64,000 nucleotides of DNA from Edolisoma coerulescens (taxonomy: Eukaryota; Chordata; Aves; Passeriformes; Campephagidae). This document shows, piece by piece, positions 27,841-40,800 of this stretch. Location: assembly GCA_013397115.1 (NCBI GenBank), contig VWZW01000879.1:2001600-2065599 (forward strand). The letters are read 5' to 3'. The notes under the pieces were generated by a model that did not search any database, was not told the DNA's origin, and saw nothing but the letters and a program-made list of their open reading frames with translations. The translations under genes were made by a program, and so were the position numbers. The stretch's first letter is position 1. The number at the start of each line of letters is the position of its first letter.

Positions 27841-30800
27841 CGGTATGTAGCCAATAAAGGGCAAAAGTATGTATGAAATAAACCACCTAAAAACATGCAT
27901 TGCATCAGATACGTATCAGTAATTTTTTCTGAAAGACTAATATTGCCTTGTAATAATTTTTAAGGTCCTCAGGCACCGAATTTTTTTTCCCTTCAAAATA
28001 AAACCATTCTGCTCCTGAAAGTAAGAGCATTCCCCCGGCTGCTATGAAAATACTCTTGAAATAAATTACTTCAAGTAAGAAGCGTTTGTCAAATCTTATA
28101 TAAAACTTCAGGAAAATGTTCTCTTCTTGTAAAATCTGCATTCCCATACATAACTATGCTAGTTGTGCCTGCATTCTTCACTACTGTCATTGTGAACTGA
28201 GCATTTTTTACTTAAAGAAAAGATGTATGAGGGTAAGATTCCAAAGATAATACTCTAGAAGCTCTGGAGTACAAAACCCCCATGGTACAGGCTCAAAAGG
28301 AGTCTGCTGTCAGTGAGAAATAATATCTATTACCTTCACCACTGCCTAGTAAAAACTGTATTTCAAAGAATTAAAAATTCAGTAGTCTTTGGCATTTAAT
28401 TATATAATTAAATCAGTAACTTGGTAAGAGGACTTTTTTTTTCCCTTTGTCTGCACTTTAGCTAATAGTGTAAACAACTCTTAAAAGGGTCACTGCTCAA
28501 ATATTACCAGGGATATAACCTGAGAGACCTCTGTTTTGTTTGTGAAAAGGGAAAAAGGCCATGCTTTAACAATTCTTTAATTCTTTAAATCCAGCTTTAA
28601 AATTCCCCCATATTCAAAGTAACTAGTTACAAATTAAAGGGAGGTTTCGAAATTGGAACAAAAAAGCCCATTTTCTGAAGTACTCACTACTGAAAAAAAA
28701 ATACTAGCTTGCAAGCAAACAAAAATATTTTCATCACATCTTATGTTTTACAATGAACTTCTAGGGAGGCAAAGCAGTATCAACCACCAAGTATATTCTT
28801 AAACATCTGCATTAAAATAGCAGTTGTGATACAGTGAATATGTAAGTTTACATGAATACCTTTTTGTTTAGAGTTAGTTTAAAAATAAAAGGCCAGTTAT
28901 TGTAGTAGTCAAAAATCAAGCATGAAAAAAGTCTCCCAAGCCTGATCAGTTTGAGAAATCAAACTTAATCAAGACACACGTGCTTATGAAAAAGTGTGTT
29001 CAGAGGAAATGTCACTGTAGAAGATGATGAAGTTTATTGTTCCCAGGGCAGTATCTTAAACACTTCATTCTGAACACCTTAAGTAATTTTCTGTTCCGAG
29101 TTTATAACCTGAATGCAGTAGATTCAGGACAAGCTGTCTAAGCCATGTCTCCATCTTAGCTACGCAGCCTGCTAATACAATGACTTTTATGTACAGTCAC
29201 AGAAGTTGATAGCAATTAAAATGAACGTAAGAGTCTCTTATATAGACAGCTGCAGCTTTCATTTGCAACAGAAATTAACAAAGCAGAATCCAGCATCTCA
29301 AACATGCTGAGCTGCTGCTCCACACTGCCTCAGTCAGTCAGTTTCCAGTCACTAGAGGTCAATTTTAATAGACAGCATCCTTAAGGATGGGCATTGAGAA
29401 GGGATTCTGCTAGTTATAATTCTCAATGTAAAATTAAGCATCTGACCTCCAGAAACTCCACCAGCATTGTCAAAAAGGGATTTTTTTTTTTTATAAAAGG
29501 ACAGTCATTCTAGTCGTGTATTATGAATATGGAATTGCTTTTCACTTTCACAAGTCCCCAAGTCACTTAAAGTATTTTTTTTCCCCTACTAATCCTAAAG
29601 GAACTGACAAAGAGTCAAACCCCCACCTTTGCAACTAGTTACAAAAATTTTTTAACTTGCCATTCCAAACCACTATTTTTCAACACAGACACATGCAATC
29701 ACCAAACACCATTGGCATGGTTTTGTGTAGAGGCAAGTGCTAGAGGCAACAGGCCTCAGCCAAGCAATTTACTCCCAGAACACAAGAACAATGATGGCTG
29801 GTCAGCCTTCCATTTTGAAACACGGAACAACTTCATTTCCTCCCATATGCTAAATATGTTCCATTTCAACATGCGTCTCAGCACCAGACCTTTATGATTT
29901 GTTCACAGATAGTACTTTTCACAGAATATAAAAGTTAAGCATCATATAATTAAGGTAGCAATAATAGGGTTTGTTTAACAAGACACAGTACAGTGTATTA
30001 TCCGATGTCTGTAACATCATTTTGTTAGCTAAACTGAATGTTTAAGCCTTTTCACTGGAAAACAAAGTTTATCAGATGATATTTCAAAGCCTAAAAGGTA
30101 ATAAAATATTGTAAATATGTAATACTATACAGCAGGTACATTTAATAAAATATCCTGATCACAAGACAGATACATTTTTCCACTCCGATATTTTCCTCAA
30201 ACTTAGGGCAGGCAGCAAGGACAGGGTTTTTCTAATTTCTTTTTAGCCACACTATAAAAACAGAAAAACAGACAGTTCAAAGAAACGGAATTATCTATTT
30301 ACTGTAACAACTCCGCACAAGTCAAAGGTCAAGACTGGTACTAACTGAGAGCTTGTCTTTCATGAAACCTTATGTTTCTGCTTGCAAGGTGAACAGGGTT
30401 GTAGGAACAAGTAAGCTGGAACAAGTAGGTCGGAAACCACAAATCAGTTCAAATGATCTAATACGGAGTGAAGTGCAACAGACTTAAAAGCTGCTACAGA
30501 GGATGAGGGCACAGAGTTCTTCAAATTTAGACCTGCATAGCTGCCTGCCCTTCTATTTGAAATTACCAGTTTTAAGAAAAAAATTCTGTGTATCATAATG
30601 CGATGCTTCCTTGTGAAGTAAAAATGAATGATGCTCTCTCATCACACACTGTTCTAGGGGAGATTCTTCTCTAAAAGTAGAAAGAAATGGAAAAAAACAA
30701 CGGCATTGACCAAGGCTGCCACAAGTCAGCAGCCTGATGCCGTTGGGCTTCATACCCCTCTCTAAAGTGAGATAATGGCAGTGTGTTAGAGAGCACAGGG

Positions 30801-32608
30801 CTGACTCCCTATGGGTGCCAATACCTGTTTTATGGAATTCATGTAAGACAAGGGAGATGTAAAAAAATGTTTTGCTTATCCATCATTGGATAGTCATCAC
30901 CATACGCATTCTTTAACTGGCGTGCAAGTTACTAATTTTCTTCTCTACCTAATGAAAGGTGCATTCAGACTAAGCAAAAAAAATGTGTTGGTCTTAATAA
31001 AGTTACACATTCATTAGCTTTTGATGAATGCCTGCAACCCCTTTCCCCTCCCCAATAATTTCCTTCAAGTACCCCTAGGCTCTAATCACAGTATTCTCAG
31101 TAATTAAGGTTTTGATTTTAAATTTGTTGAAAGCTGCCTAGAGAGATGTTCTGATTACCAGCTGAGCCTCAAATACAAACGATTTGAGGATTTCCCTGCT
31201 TTCTGGGGGGAATCTGTCAGCAAGTTTCAAGATGTGATGCCAGTTCAAGTGTTTTGGCCACGTGACAAAGATTTCTAATTCATTACTTCTTTCATAGGAT
31301 CACACAGCCAAGCAAAATTCTCTACAGAGTATATCTGGATGGTTTATTTTCCAGCATGTCAGTCTTTGTATTTTCTCTTGGATTCTGCAACCACTAGCAA
31401 GGCAGGAAAAGTTCATTCACGGAGATGGTATTTTGTACCATGTAGGTGTCATGTAAGACTGACACTGCTTTAGTAATTATTCCTTCCTACCACCAATAAA
31501 GTTTCTTGTATAATTACCACCATCAAGTTTGCAGATATAAAATATACTCACAAAATATGTATAAAAAATTAACCTGCATCTCTTATGCCCTCCAAATTTC
31601 AAAACTATTCAGCGAAAAAAATCTCGAATACTGACTTTCTAAACAACACTGACTCTAGAGTAAGGAAAAGGTTTTAAAAAAGAATTAGTGTATCCTAATC
31701 CGCCATGAAAAAAACAGTATTACTTCTGTGTTTTATACTTTGAAGTTCATTAGGATTTTGAAGTACAACCTGCAAAGAGAGAAGCCCTTTGAGAAAATGG
31801 AAAAAAGGTGGTGGTTATCATCAAATGGCACAAACTGTCAAGAAAGTTGATCATCTTGCACTGCAAGACTAGGGAGTTCACCTGTAAGTATAACTCATCA
31901 GGAGAAGAGGCAAGAGTCAACAGCAAGAAGTGTACTTGTCCCCCAAACTGACAAATGTCATTCTTTCTTTAGTCTGTGATTGCCATGTCTTAAATCAGCT
32001 TCCAAATCATTATTTTTACAAGAAACATCTTATTGGTGTGCATCATGATCAAGGATTACAAAACTCTTCCTACTTCATCAACAGTGGTATAGCACCAAAA
32101 AGTCTGCTCTGAAAAATGTAAACTAATGACCAATACAAATCATCTCAGGAGAGCAAATGAGCTGAAAAGATTAGGAATGGATGGTATGAAAATCAGTTTT
32201 GTGAAGAAAATTATTTGGCACTCAACACTGGTTTACAACAGATATCATACTGTTTGGTATACAAAGACATTATATTACGATATAATTCAAATACATTCCA
32301 CACTAACTGCAGCATTATCTTATTAAATTATCAATGGTCAAGTACTTTACGTTTAAAAATTACGAGAACTAACTTCAAAGTGGTAATGCACATGCAAGTG
32401 CTGACTGGATTGTAGTTTTTAATGTGTACGAGCTTTTATCTGATCTGCCATACTTGTCCTTGTTGAAGGTAGTTTTCTTTTCTTACTAAACTTAAAAAAC
32501 CAGGTGACTCACTTGGAAGGTCTCAGCTCCTCTAATCTTTTTCTTAAATACAAAACTCCAGTAACTCCCACTGCCTATTCTTCTGTGATCAGTCAAAAAA
32601 CAAAATTT

Positions 32609-32627
32609 AAAAAAAAAAAAAAAAAAA
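32609..32627 (+). repeat. Poly-A run (A19)
   Basis: Homopolymer of 19 A, about 30 bases upstream of the degenerate CR1 at 32660. Length is likely polymorphic. Confidence 0.9.
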
Positions 32628-32659
32628 GCATGGAGAGTAGGGGATATCAGTCCAAAAAT

Positions 32660-32844
32660 ACTTCTCCAGAGAGTAAACCTGCCCAAGCTGTCTAGAGAGA
32701 CGACTCCCCACAGGACAGGAGTGGTTCTGAAGCACAGTGGTAGGAGGACACTACCCCTAACAGCCACCTGGACATGGTCCTAGGAAACCCGGACAAGGTG
32801 ACTCTGCCTGAGGAGGGGAACCTCCACCACTCTGTGATTCTGTA
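32660..32844 (+). mobile_element. Degenerate CR1 fragment
   Basis: AACAGCCACCTGGACATGGT followed by CCTAGGAAACCC, GGTGACTCTGCCTGAGGAGG and a CTCTGTGATTCTGTAAC tail matches the 3' end of avian CR1. The usual segment around the 'gatctccagaggtcccttcc' landmark is missing, apparently deleted. CCTGCCCAAGCTGTCTAGAG near 32680 resembles the CR1 'ctgcccagagagg' part. The intervening 32706-32758 is not clearly CR1 and may be an insertion. The 3' part (32760-32844) is firm; the 5' boundary is approximate. Confidence 0.75.
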
Positions 32845-33851
32845 ACAAACATCTCACAAACTCCAAAACCTACAAGAATGGTAGAATAAGACAAAGGATG
32901 ATGACAGTATTATAGCAGATTACGAAAACAAGAGACATTAAATGAAATTTGAAGGTAACACATTTATAAGCTTTGGGAAAGAGAAGAGATGTTTAACTGG
33001 GTAGACATTAACTTTCTATTGTAATTGTAATTGTTAGGTACTACATATGTATCAATAGAAGGTATGTGGTTGATCACGTAAGGAAAAGAGGGGAGGGTCT
33101 CCTAAAAAAGAAGCAAAAGAAACTGTATTTCTGAGAACAAAGAGAAAACATTCAGAACTACAGTGGAGATGTTGGTGTAACTTCAGCAGCAGAAGCCAGA
33201 GGTAGAGAGAATTAGCTAGAAAATAAACCTAGAAAAACAGAGTCACCAGGAGAGCAACCTGACATTCAAGAAGGCTCTATTCTATCATGCAGTTTCCCTA
33301 TTCATATGGGCAGAGCATGCATATTACAGGACAAGGCAAGAACAGCCCTAATTTACTTTGCAACTTCACCTGAACACAAAACAAAACCAGAAACACAGTG
33401 CTTTTTGGTTCACTCAGACAGAAGTGACTGCCAGAAATACAATTAACTCTTTTTTTTTCAATCCACACTCCATGCACAAATCATTACTTTGGTAATTCAA
33501 TACAAGAAAGTTATTAATAAGACCTTTGAGGTTAACAGCTCTTTCTTAGAAAAATACATTTAACTTCAATTTTTACCTTTACCTTGTGAAATGTGACACA
33601 TAATTGTAAGTTACTTATTACTTAAGAATACTTTATAATTGCTAGTTAGACTCCCAATTTCAGAATTATGGAGCATGTACATTTTACTTCTTCAGGACAG
33701 CCTGTGTTATTTACTAAGTCTATATAAGACACTAGATATTGAAAAAGCATATGGTGAGAACACAACAAGTAAGAATGAGAGACATGAGCTTATCCTCCAT
33801 TAGAAAACAAAATTATACATCTGAAACTACACTACCCCTTCAAGACCTTAC

Positions 33852-33968
33852 CTTCTTTTTGTCCCTCATTGAGCCCTTCCCTCGGACCATTATCTTGCAT
33901 CCTGTTTCTGCCTCAAGCTGTTTAGCTGTTAGTCCTCTGGGCCCAAGGATTCTTCCAACAAAGTTAAA
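33852..33968 (-). CDS. QKI: QKI exon 3 (N-terminal half of the KH RNA-binding domain)
   Basis: Internal coding exon of quaking. The reverse strand translates in one frame as 39 codons (117 nt, phase 0 at both ends), starting [20 protein letters not shown] and ending in [10 protein letters not shown]. It corresponds to QKI residues 96-134. The GPRG loop (residues 104-107) is the GXXG element of the KH fold that contacts the RNA backbone, and it is intact. The acceptor is CAG at 33971-33969 behind a long T-rich tract. The donor is GTAAGG at 33851-33846. The exon length is a multiple of three, so skipping it would keep the frame but remove the RNA-contact loop. The remaining KH sequence and QUA2 belong to exon 4 and later exons, which are outside the window. 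The coding strand contains an ACTAAC hexamer (33933-33928), the core QKI recognition sequence. Confidence 0.98.
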
Positions 33969-34005
33969 CTGAAAGAAAAAAATAAATAATTTCTATAAAA
34001 TCAAG
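33969..34005 (-). promoter_or_regulatory. QKI: Exon 3 pyrimidine tract and 3' splice site
   Basis: The transcript strand reads CTTGATTTTATAGAAATTA then TTTATTTTTTTCTTTCAG. The last 14 bases are a strong T-rich tract ending in CAG. CTTGA, about 32 nt upstream of the AG, is the best branch-point candidate I see, but it is weaker than the exon 2 branch site. An additional AG (TATAGAAA) lies about 25 nt upstream and is unlikely to be used because the T tract follows it. Confidence 0.7.
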
Positions 34006-34272
34006 TAAAGAAAATTAATTAAAAATGTAACAAGATGTATTTCTATGTCTAAAAATATCAAGTGTTTAATGGTTTAGCACATCACACTAAATGCCTGAGG
34101 CTGAAAAATGAGTTAGATACTGTTTTCCTACATTAAGTACCCCCATGACACCAACTTTGGGGATACAAGTTTCAGGTAAAACTAGGTCTTTTAGATGTAG
34201 TATCAGGTAGTCTACAGCAGCGACAGTCCTGATTTCCTCCTCATTAAGTTGTACATGCTCTTAAAGAAAGTC

Positions 34273-34468
34273 CGGGCCACTCTCCCTCACCACTAATGTG
34301 TCCAGCCACGCTTATCCGTAGGCCAGCGAGGTGCATCACGGCAAGGAAACACACAGGGGCTGGGTGCACGACCAGACATGCACACAAATTCCATGTGGTG
34401 GGAATGCTCGGGTGCCGGGGGAGCTACAGTCCCACAACGGCACACAACCTTCGGGAAAGGCCCCTACG
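34273..34468. other. CpG- and GC-enriched segment just upstream of exon 3
   Basis: About 11 CpGs occur in 196 bases, 305-500 nt before the exon 3 acceptor in transcript sense. The decamer ATTCCATGTGGT occurs twice nearby (from about 34388 and 34531). Open + frames of 90-92 codons run through it and have no recognisable product. It may be a regulatory segment or an old insertion. Confidence 0.35.
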
Positions 34469-34687
34469 CTCACTGTTCAGTTGCTCCCTGCTCACAGCTA
34501 AGGAGCCTGCAGACAGCATTCTCCTTCCACATTCCATGTGGTTCTGGTGGGCTCAATCTGGGAAGGACATCTAGAGTAACTCTTCTTTATCTACCCATGT
34601 CATGGCATTTCCTTCAGAAAAAAATGAGGCCTCTTACATGTTTATTTTAGGTTTCATGGGCAACATTTCTTAAAAAATATGGTATTG

Positions 34688-34758
34688 TCACACATACATA
34701 TACACACACACACATATATATAAAATATGTATATATACAAAATTTTTTGTGTATATAT
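34688..34758. repeat. CA/TA compound microsatellite
   Basis: Mixed (CA)n and (TA)n dinucleotide repeats. The 3' part, TATATATAC-AAAA facing TTTTGTGTATATATA, can fold into an imperfect AT-rich stem. It sits about 720 nt upstream of exon 3 in the transcript sense. Confidence 0.85.
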
Positions 34759-37700
34759 AGACACAACAAAAGCACATCACTTTTTGTAAGCTGTATCATT
34801 TAGTCAGTTGTACATACAAATAAAGAAAGCGTTTCATGTTTTATTGGCTGACTTCAGCAGATAGCCCCCCACCTATCAACACAGTAATACCACCATTTAG
34901 CCATACATAACATTATTTCCTAGTTGTCTTCAAGAGCTTTTTCCCTTTCATTATTTTCAACCATGCATTCTGAAAATTATGACATAAATAAAAAAGTACT
35001 AAGTGATGGCAGCATTGAGAACACAGAGCAGTACTCCGTGACAACTGCAGTGCAAAGATGAAGCACCAGCTCAAAGGATATATAAACTACAAAATTTCAG
35101 AGTGAACATTAAATTCAAAGAAGAAATTAAAAGAACAGAAACTCTGCTGTAAGGACATAAGCCTGGATATTTTAGACCCCGGTAAACAAGGTTATCCAAT
35201 GGAATTGTGAAGAAGTTGTTGGCTTTCATTTCCTCAGCTAATTAAAATTGTGTTTGAGTACTAAAACTTAATGTATTTGAAATCTTTATGAAACTGCAAA
35301 GACCAGAAATGATTTAAGAGTGAGGAGAAATTATGAACACAAGCAAATTAAAGCTCTTTAACAAAATTAACAGTGTTTCACAGCAGCTAAACTATTCATA
35401 GGGAATATATCCTCCCAAAGTTATTTAGTATTGCAAGCTCAGAAAACAAAGACACATTATGAAGTCTGAATCAACTATCGGGAGGTTAGGAGGTGTGGAG
35501 TAAAGACTAAAGGAACTTGTGAACACACAAAGAAACTGTGAATCACAAGAAATTAAGGAACATTCACTAAGCCTTGATAAGGCTTATGAATGTACTAGTT
35601 ACAAGTAATGAAGTTCAGCTGTGAAATATTATTAAAATCTTACATGTCACACATTTCATCCTTAATACCAAAATTGTACCATTGTCTTACATGAACATCA
35701 TCTTACTTGCCTTTCTACACAACCACACTTCTGCACACTAAAACTTTAAATCAATATTTTAACCAACGCGCAAGCTAACTACTGTTATATTCTCAATCTC
35801 TCAAGAAAAACGGCAGTCTCTAATGTTTCATTAATTTGTATAATGACTAAAAGAATAATCAAATAGTACTATACTTTGGATAAAGATAAATTAAATAGAA
35901 CAACACAGGATACTAAGAAAAAAAAAAAGGGAGGAATCTGTATTACTCTCAGGTTTGCAACTTTGTGTTGTCTGAACACTATTTAGAATTTCTAGTTGAG
36001 AAATACAGACTTAAAACTGCAACACATTCTGTTAAATGTTAAGCCAGTTCCTTTACCAGTTACTCTCAGGATATGCTCCTTACAAAGAGCCTTCATAAAT
36101 TGTTCCAAGGCAGCTCAACGCCACCTTTTCTTTCCAAACTGTATTAACACCTGGAGTCTTTTTGAATAGCTATTCCTTCCAAACCGCAGCCTCTTCTCAC
36201 TGCCTCTCTTGGGCCCTAGAATTTGATCATTTCTAAAAGCAGGATGTCTAGACAAGGCAATACTTCTACTGAAATCTCAACAATATCAAGTTACTCAGAA
36301 CAATTATATCTTATAAACCACATTCTTACTAACACATCCCAGGTTGTTTCTTTTCCTCCCTCAAAAATTCAGTTCTTATGTTTGTTTCAACATTCATTGT
36401 CCCCAAATATTCTTCTCCATTATCTCAGCCTTGATCCTTTCCCCTAGTTTTATATTCATATGAAACTTGTATGCCCCCCTACAACAGCATATTGCTCTAC
36501 ATTTGTGTAACAAATTGCACATTATTGACATCAGGCACAGTAATTTCAAGACAGAATTAAAATTCAAAACTGTCTTTAGAAGCATTTGGTAATGACTTAA
36601 TTTTTTCTAAGCATACTTTATATCCTACCAACCAAGTTTTCCTCAATGTGTTAGAGATACAAGATGAAGGAGAACTCTGCAGGACCCCACCTGAGGTGCA
36701 GTCTTAATTGACTCATCAGACATCAATTACCACAGATTATTAAGCAACTTATTGCTTTAACAGATGATCCCCTACCTTTTGTGCCAATCTATCACTGTCA
36801 GTATTCAGTTCCTCAGACAACCATCTTAAAAGTCCTAGCTCAGAACTCACAAAAAAACGTAATTCAGACTCTTTTGTCAGAGAGACAGAGCAGTGACCAG
36901 CAAGACCACAACTCAGGAACACAGAGTAAGCCTTCAAGTTAGACAGTTTCGTCAGATTCCAGTTGTATCTACAGCTATTACTTCTCTTACCTGTCAGGCC
37001 AGCTAGACTATCAAACAGAATTACGAGAATGAGACATCTGACAAATTCGGAAGACCATCCTTAACATATAACTCAGTATTTCTTATGCTCTTTGTCTCAT
37101 ACTGTCACCCAATCACACTCTTCATTGCTTTGTGTTTCTCTACAAATAACACACCTGTGTTCACGAATACTGTTTGTTCTAACATTTGTACAGGGACAAA
37201 GCTAAGAATACTTCCCTTTAACTTCTGAGAGTGTTTCTCACTTTCTATTTGTCTAGTACTGTAGGATTCACCTTACCACCAGAGAATTGCTAATACAGAA
37301 ACAGCAGTGCTTCAGAAACCAATTTGACCAATTTAAGGCTGCACTACTTTGAATGTGTGTAGCCCCCCACACGTTGAAAAGTGAGATTATGTTAAAAATT
37401 AAGCAGAAGTGGCCCATACTAAGATTAACTGCTTCTACATCAACAACACAGAAAACACAGTCAAATTAAGTCAGTCTCTCCTTCCACAGCAACTAATATC
37501 TCTCTACACTCAATATATTTTTACACGTAAAATTTTCAGTAGTGGTATTTCACAATTGTTTTCCTGAGTTTTATTTTCATGTGCTCAAATCTTCCTCAAC
37601 TCAAAATTAGAACTAGAGAAACAACCTCCAGAAGAAGGCATCACACAAACACAAGAGCACCCTAAAAGCCAAGAATTAAAGTGTTTAGCGGAGCTCAGGC

Positions 37701-40700
37701 GCTGAAATTCCAATCAGTTACAGCCTTATTGCTCTCCCTCTCTGCCTGTTTCTCTGCATCATCACTCACATTCCCTTGGTTTGCTAACCTTTCACGTTTG
37801 AAGTTTTCAGCATGTACAAAACACTACTGGAACTTGCTGTTGTGTAAGACAGTTGCTGCCTTTCTTTGAGAAGATGTTGAAAACACACATCCTTAAAGAA
37901 AAGAGACAGACAGCATACGTTGGGACACTGCAAATGAGGATCTTTGTTACTCAAAGAGTTTAAGCAGAAAAAAATGTATTAGGAAAAAAAGCTGCTCCAA
38001 ATCCTAATGTTTGTACCTACTCTGGGATATTAATGATTATTCTGCAGCAACTGACGTTCCCAAGAGTTGACAAAATTTCCATGTGGTGACTTACCTAACA
38101 AGTCCACTGCATAAGAAATTGCCTGATACAAACATCTGGTATTCCCTATGCATAGAACAACTAACTCCTAAGCAGACCAGCTGCTGTAATAGCCCTACTA
38201 TGCCTCACCAGTCCCCACACCCAGAACAAAAGTAGTAAAGAAAAGTAAGAATGAACCATGCCAAAGACTGAGAGCTGTTGATTGAGACTGCAAAGAAGTG
38301 TATCTGGTTTTTACAGTATAGGAAATGCAGTATTTAAGGAACTTTCCATTCAAGTTAAAATCTGAGGAACTTCAGGTAGACCAGCAGTACTAAATTTCAT
38401 ACTATACTGTGACTTCTGTATTTTGTGTTTTCCTTTGAAATATGAAAATAGGATGTGGCAAGATCTAATTTAACTTACGAAAAAAATTTCATTACTGGAA
38501 ATGTATTTTAAAAATCAAATTTGATTGAAATATCCAAATCTAGCAAGAAAGAACATAAACACATGCATTTGATCAAACAATTATTTAACTCAATTAAAAA
38601 CTCACTTATTCTACCATCTTATTAGCAAATGTTCCAGTGACTTACTAAACATTGATTTTGCAGAGTCAGTTACTTATCACTGGAAAAAAGCCAAAACAAG
38701 CTATTCTTCAAGTCTACTTCAACTTGAAGAAATCAAGAAAAGTCTTAAAAAGCTTTTATGTTCCCTAGGTACAATGCATATTTGAGTACTTTTCATACAC
38801 AACCTAAACTTTATTTTAAGGAAAGTCTCAAGAAAAGCTCAGTAGTTCCTCATTATGCCAAAACCAAAAAATGCTCTAAACTTCATGCTGACTTTAAGCA
38901 CATTTTATGATATAATAAGCAGCTAAATTCAGAAAAAAATTATAAACACGCAAAAAAGGAGCCCTTTCTTTAATAATGATTTATAACAAATGCTTTGCAA
39001 TGTATCTGTTTCTAGCAATCCAGCATTTAGTTTCACCTTCTGATCCCCAGCTTAGAAATATCACATAAATTCTACTATTTCCTTAAAAAAAACCCCACTG
39101 TAATTACTACAACTGAGTACTTGTAACCATAGATGTCCACTCCTGATGATGTTATTTAATTCTTAACCTGCTGTAGAAATCGACTTCAGTGTAGTTATGT
39201 CATATATAAAAACAAGTTCTCGATTTTGAGACTACCTTTACATATAATTTCCTTTATTTTTTTAATCATAATAGGACAAAATCTTCAGACTCCTCAAGTT
39301 AGTGAGCAGCCTTGCCTTCACTTATCCATATTTTTTCCCAATTTTATTTTACAGCCTAGATAGATGTTAGATATAACCGCGATCTGGAAGTGGATTTTCA
39401 TCAAGAGAGAAAATTATACCTTATACTCAGCCTTCTCCATAGTGAAATCAGCTTTCAGACTGCATACTGATACATTAAACAAACTACAGCATCCCAAAAA
39501 TGTGGTTTAAAATGTCCTGGTGGTTAGTTTGCTTTCTGAAGATGTGAAGAGCAGCATTTCCTGCTCATTTCATTTTCATATGATTTTCCACACCAAATGA
39601 AAAGCATCTGAAGACCAGGACTCTGCGTGGTTCAGTGGTTAAAATATGTCATGGCTAAGAAGCAACTGAAAACTGGATGTTATAATGGAGAACATCTGGT
39701 AATTTTATCTTAAGCAGCAATACTGGCAGTCAGTTTAGCCACTTCAGAGGAAACCTTCTATGTCTTCGGATTGCAGTAGTCATATTCCAAGACCATTTAG
39801 GAGATAACTTAATCTGACAGAGTCACAGGCTAAAATGCCAGCCATGAAAATGGAGTAATGAAGAGACACAAAGGAACTGCAAGACAATAAAGGCACTCAA
39901 AACAAAGCGTGATGAATGTGTATGACACTCAGAATGGTGTTTATTTAATGTGAGTACTCTTTGTGAGCAAGATTAACATTACTCCAAGGATTAATAAATT
40001 TCTTAAAGATACAATTAAATTCAAGTATGTATTTTCATGCATGTTTTTTATAAATAAAATCAGCTAATGCATTTAATTGAAACATTTATATGCAAACAAG
40101 CTGGAAATACTAAAGAAGAAGATAAAAAATAACATTACGTTGACAAAACAAATACAAGAATGGACTTTGAATCCAATAAAAGTTTTCACTGACCCATCAA
40201 AATTAGCAAATTTAGGTTTGTTTTTTTTATTGTTTTCTTTTTAAAGGAATATTGTTTTATGATACTGGTAATAAGAGTTAGTTTTCAATAAAATATTTCT
40301 GCATTTCTTAGAAAATCTTGCATTGTTCTCAGCCAAGTTTTAGATAATCATAAAAAAAAATAAATCAGATACGTATGGCTGATTTGCTTTTTTCAAAGTC
40401 TCTAACCTGAAACAAGTATAAAACCACTTGAGGTATTAGAAACCAAAATACAGCATATTAAACCTTAAGATTGTATACTTTCAGTTAGGTAGTTTAGTGT
40501 TAATAAAGAAAATAAAACTTGTAGCATAAAATTACAGCTAGGTACCTTTGAGACTGAATTTCTGAGAAAGTAATCTGAAACATTTTACAGGAAAAAAGAA
40601 ATGACAAATGGGCAAATTACATACATTGCATATGCTTTCTAGTAATAACATTTTCCAATATTTACTGTGTTAGTATACCGTGCCCATATAACCATTTTCA

Positions 40701-40743
40701 CAACGATAACTTTGTCAATAAAATGGCTTCTGGTTGTTGCTTT

Positions 40744-40800
40744 GGGGTTTTTGGTTGGTTTTTTGGAGGGGTGGGGAGAGGGGATGTTTGGTTAGTTGGG
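40744..40800 (+). other. G-run cluster, candidate G-quadruplex (non-transcribed-sense strand)
   Basis: The + strand has GGGG at 40744-40747, 40768-40771, 40773-40776 and 40780-40783, and GGG at 40798-40800. Three G4 runs lie within 16 bases, with further runs at longer loop distance. It is embedded in a T/G-rich low-complexity tract (TTGGTTGGTTTTTTGG). The QKI RNA itself would be C-rich here, so any quadruplex would be in DNA or an antisense RNA. Confidence 0.55.

Larger units (their letters stand above)
1..33851 (-). other. QKI: QKI intron 3, 5' part (partial, at least 33.8 kb)
   Basis: Sequence downstream of the exon 3 donor in the transcript sense. I looked for the expected exon 4 peptide (the rest of the KH domain) on the minus strand and did not see it, so this intron appears to extend past base 1. 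It is AT-rich. Recognised contents are CR1 fragments at 32660-32844 and 24906-25081, a purine tract (24866-24907), poly-A runs (2862-2877, 32609-32627), an A/C-rich tract (8567-8699), a TA/CA tract (15748-15787), hairpins at 3952-3976 and 27813-27840, and two CpG clusters (906-1026, 6306-6412). Nothing nameable is visible in long stretches such as 1030-2860, 9000-12480, 16000-24860 and 25100-32600. Confidence 0.85.

Noticed and set aside
29024..29075. ATGATGA followed about 40 bases later by CTGA, suggestive of a C/D snoRNA
   Set aside because: The flanking bases do not form the required terminal stem, and no internal C'/D' boxes are evident.
1..33851. Possible QKI exon 4 (rest of the KH domain)
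   Set aside because: I looked for the expected coding sequence on the minus strand and did not find it, so it is taken to lie outside the window.
33739..33972. 77-codon + strand frame over QKI exon 3
   Set aside because: It is the antisense shadow of the real minus-strand exon, whose frame and splice sites are clear.
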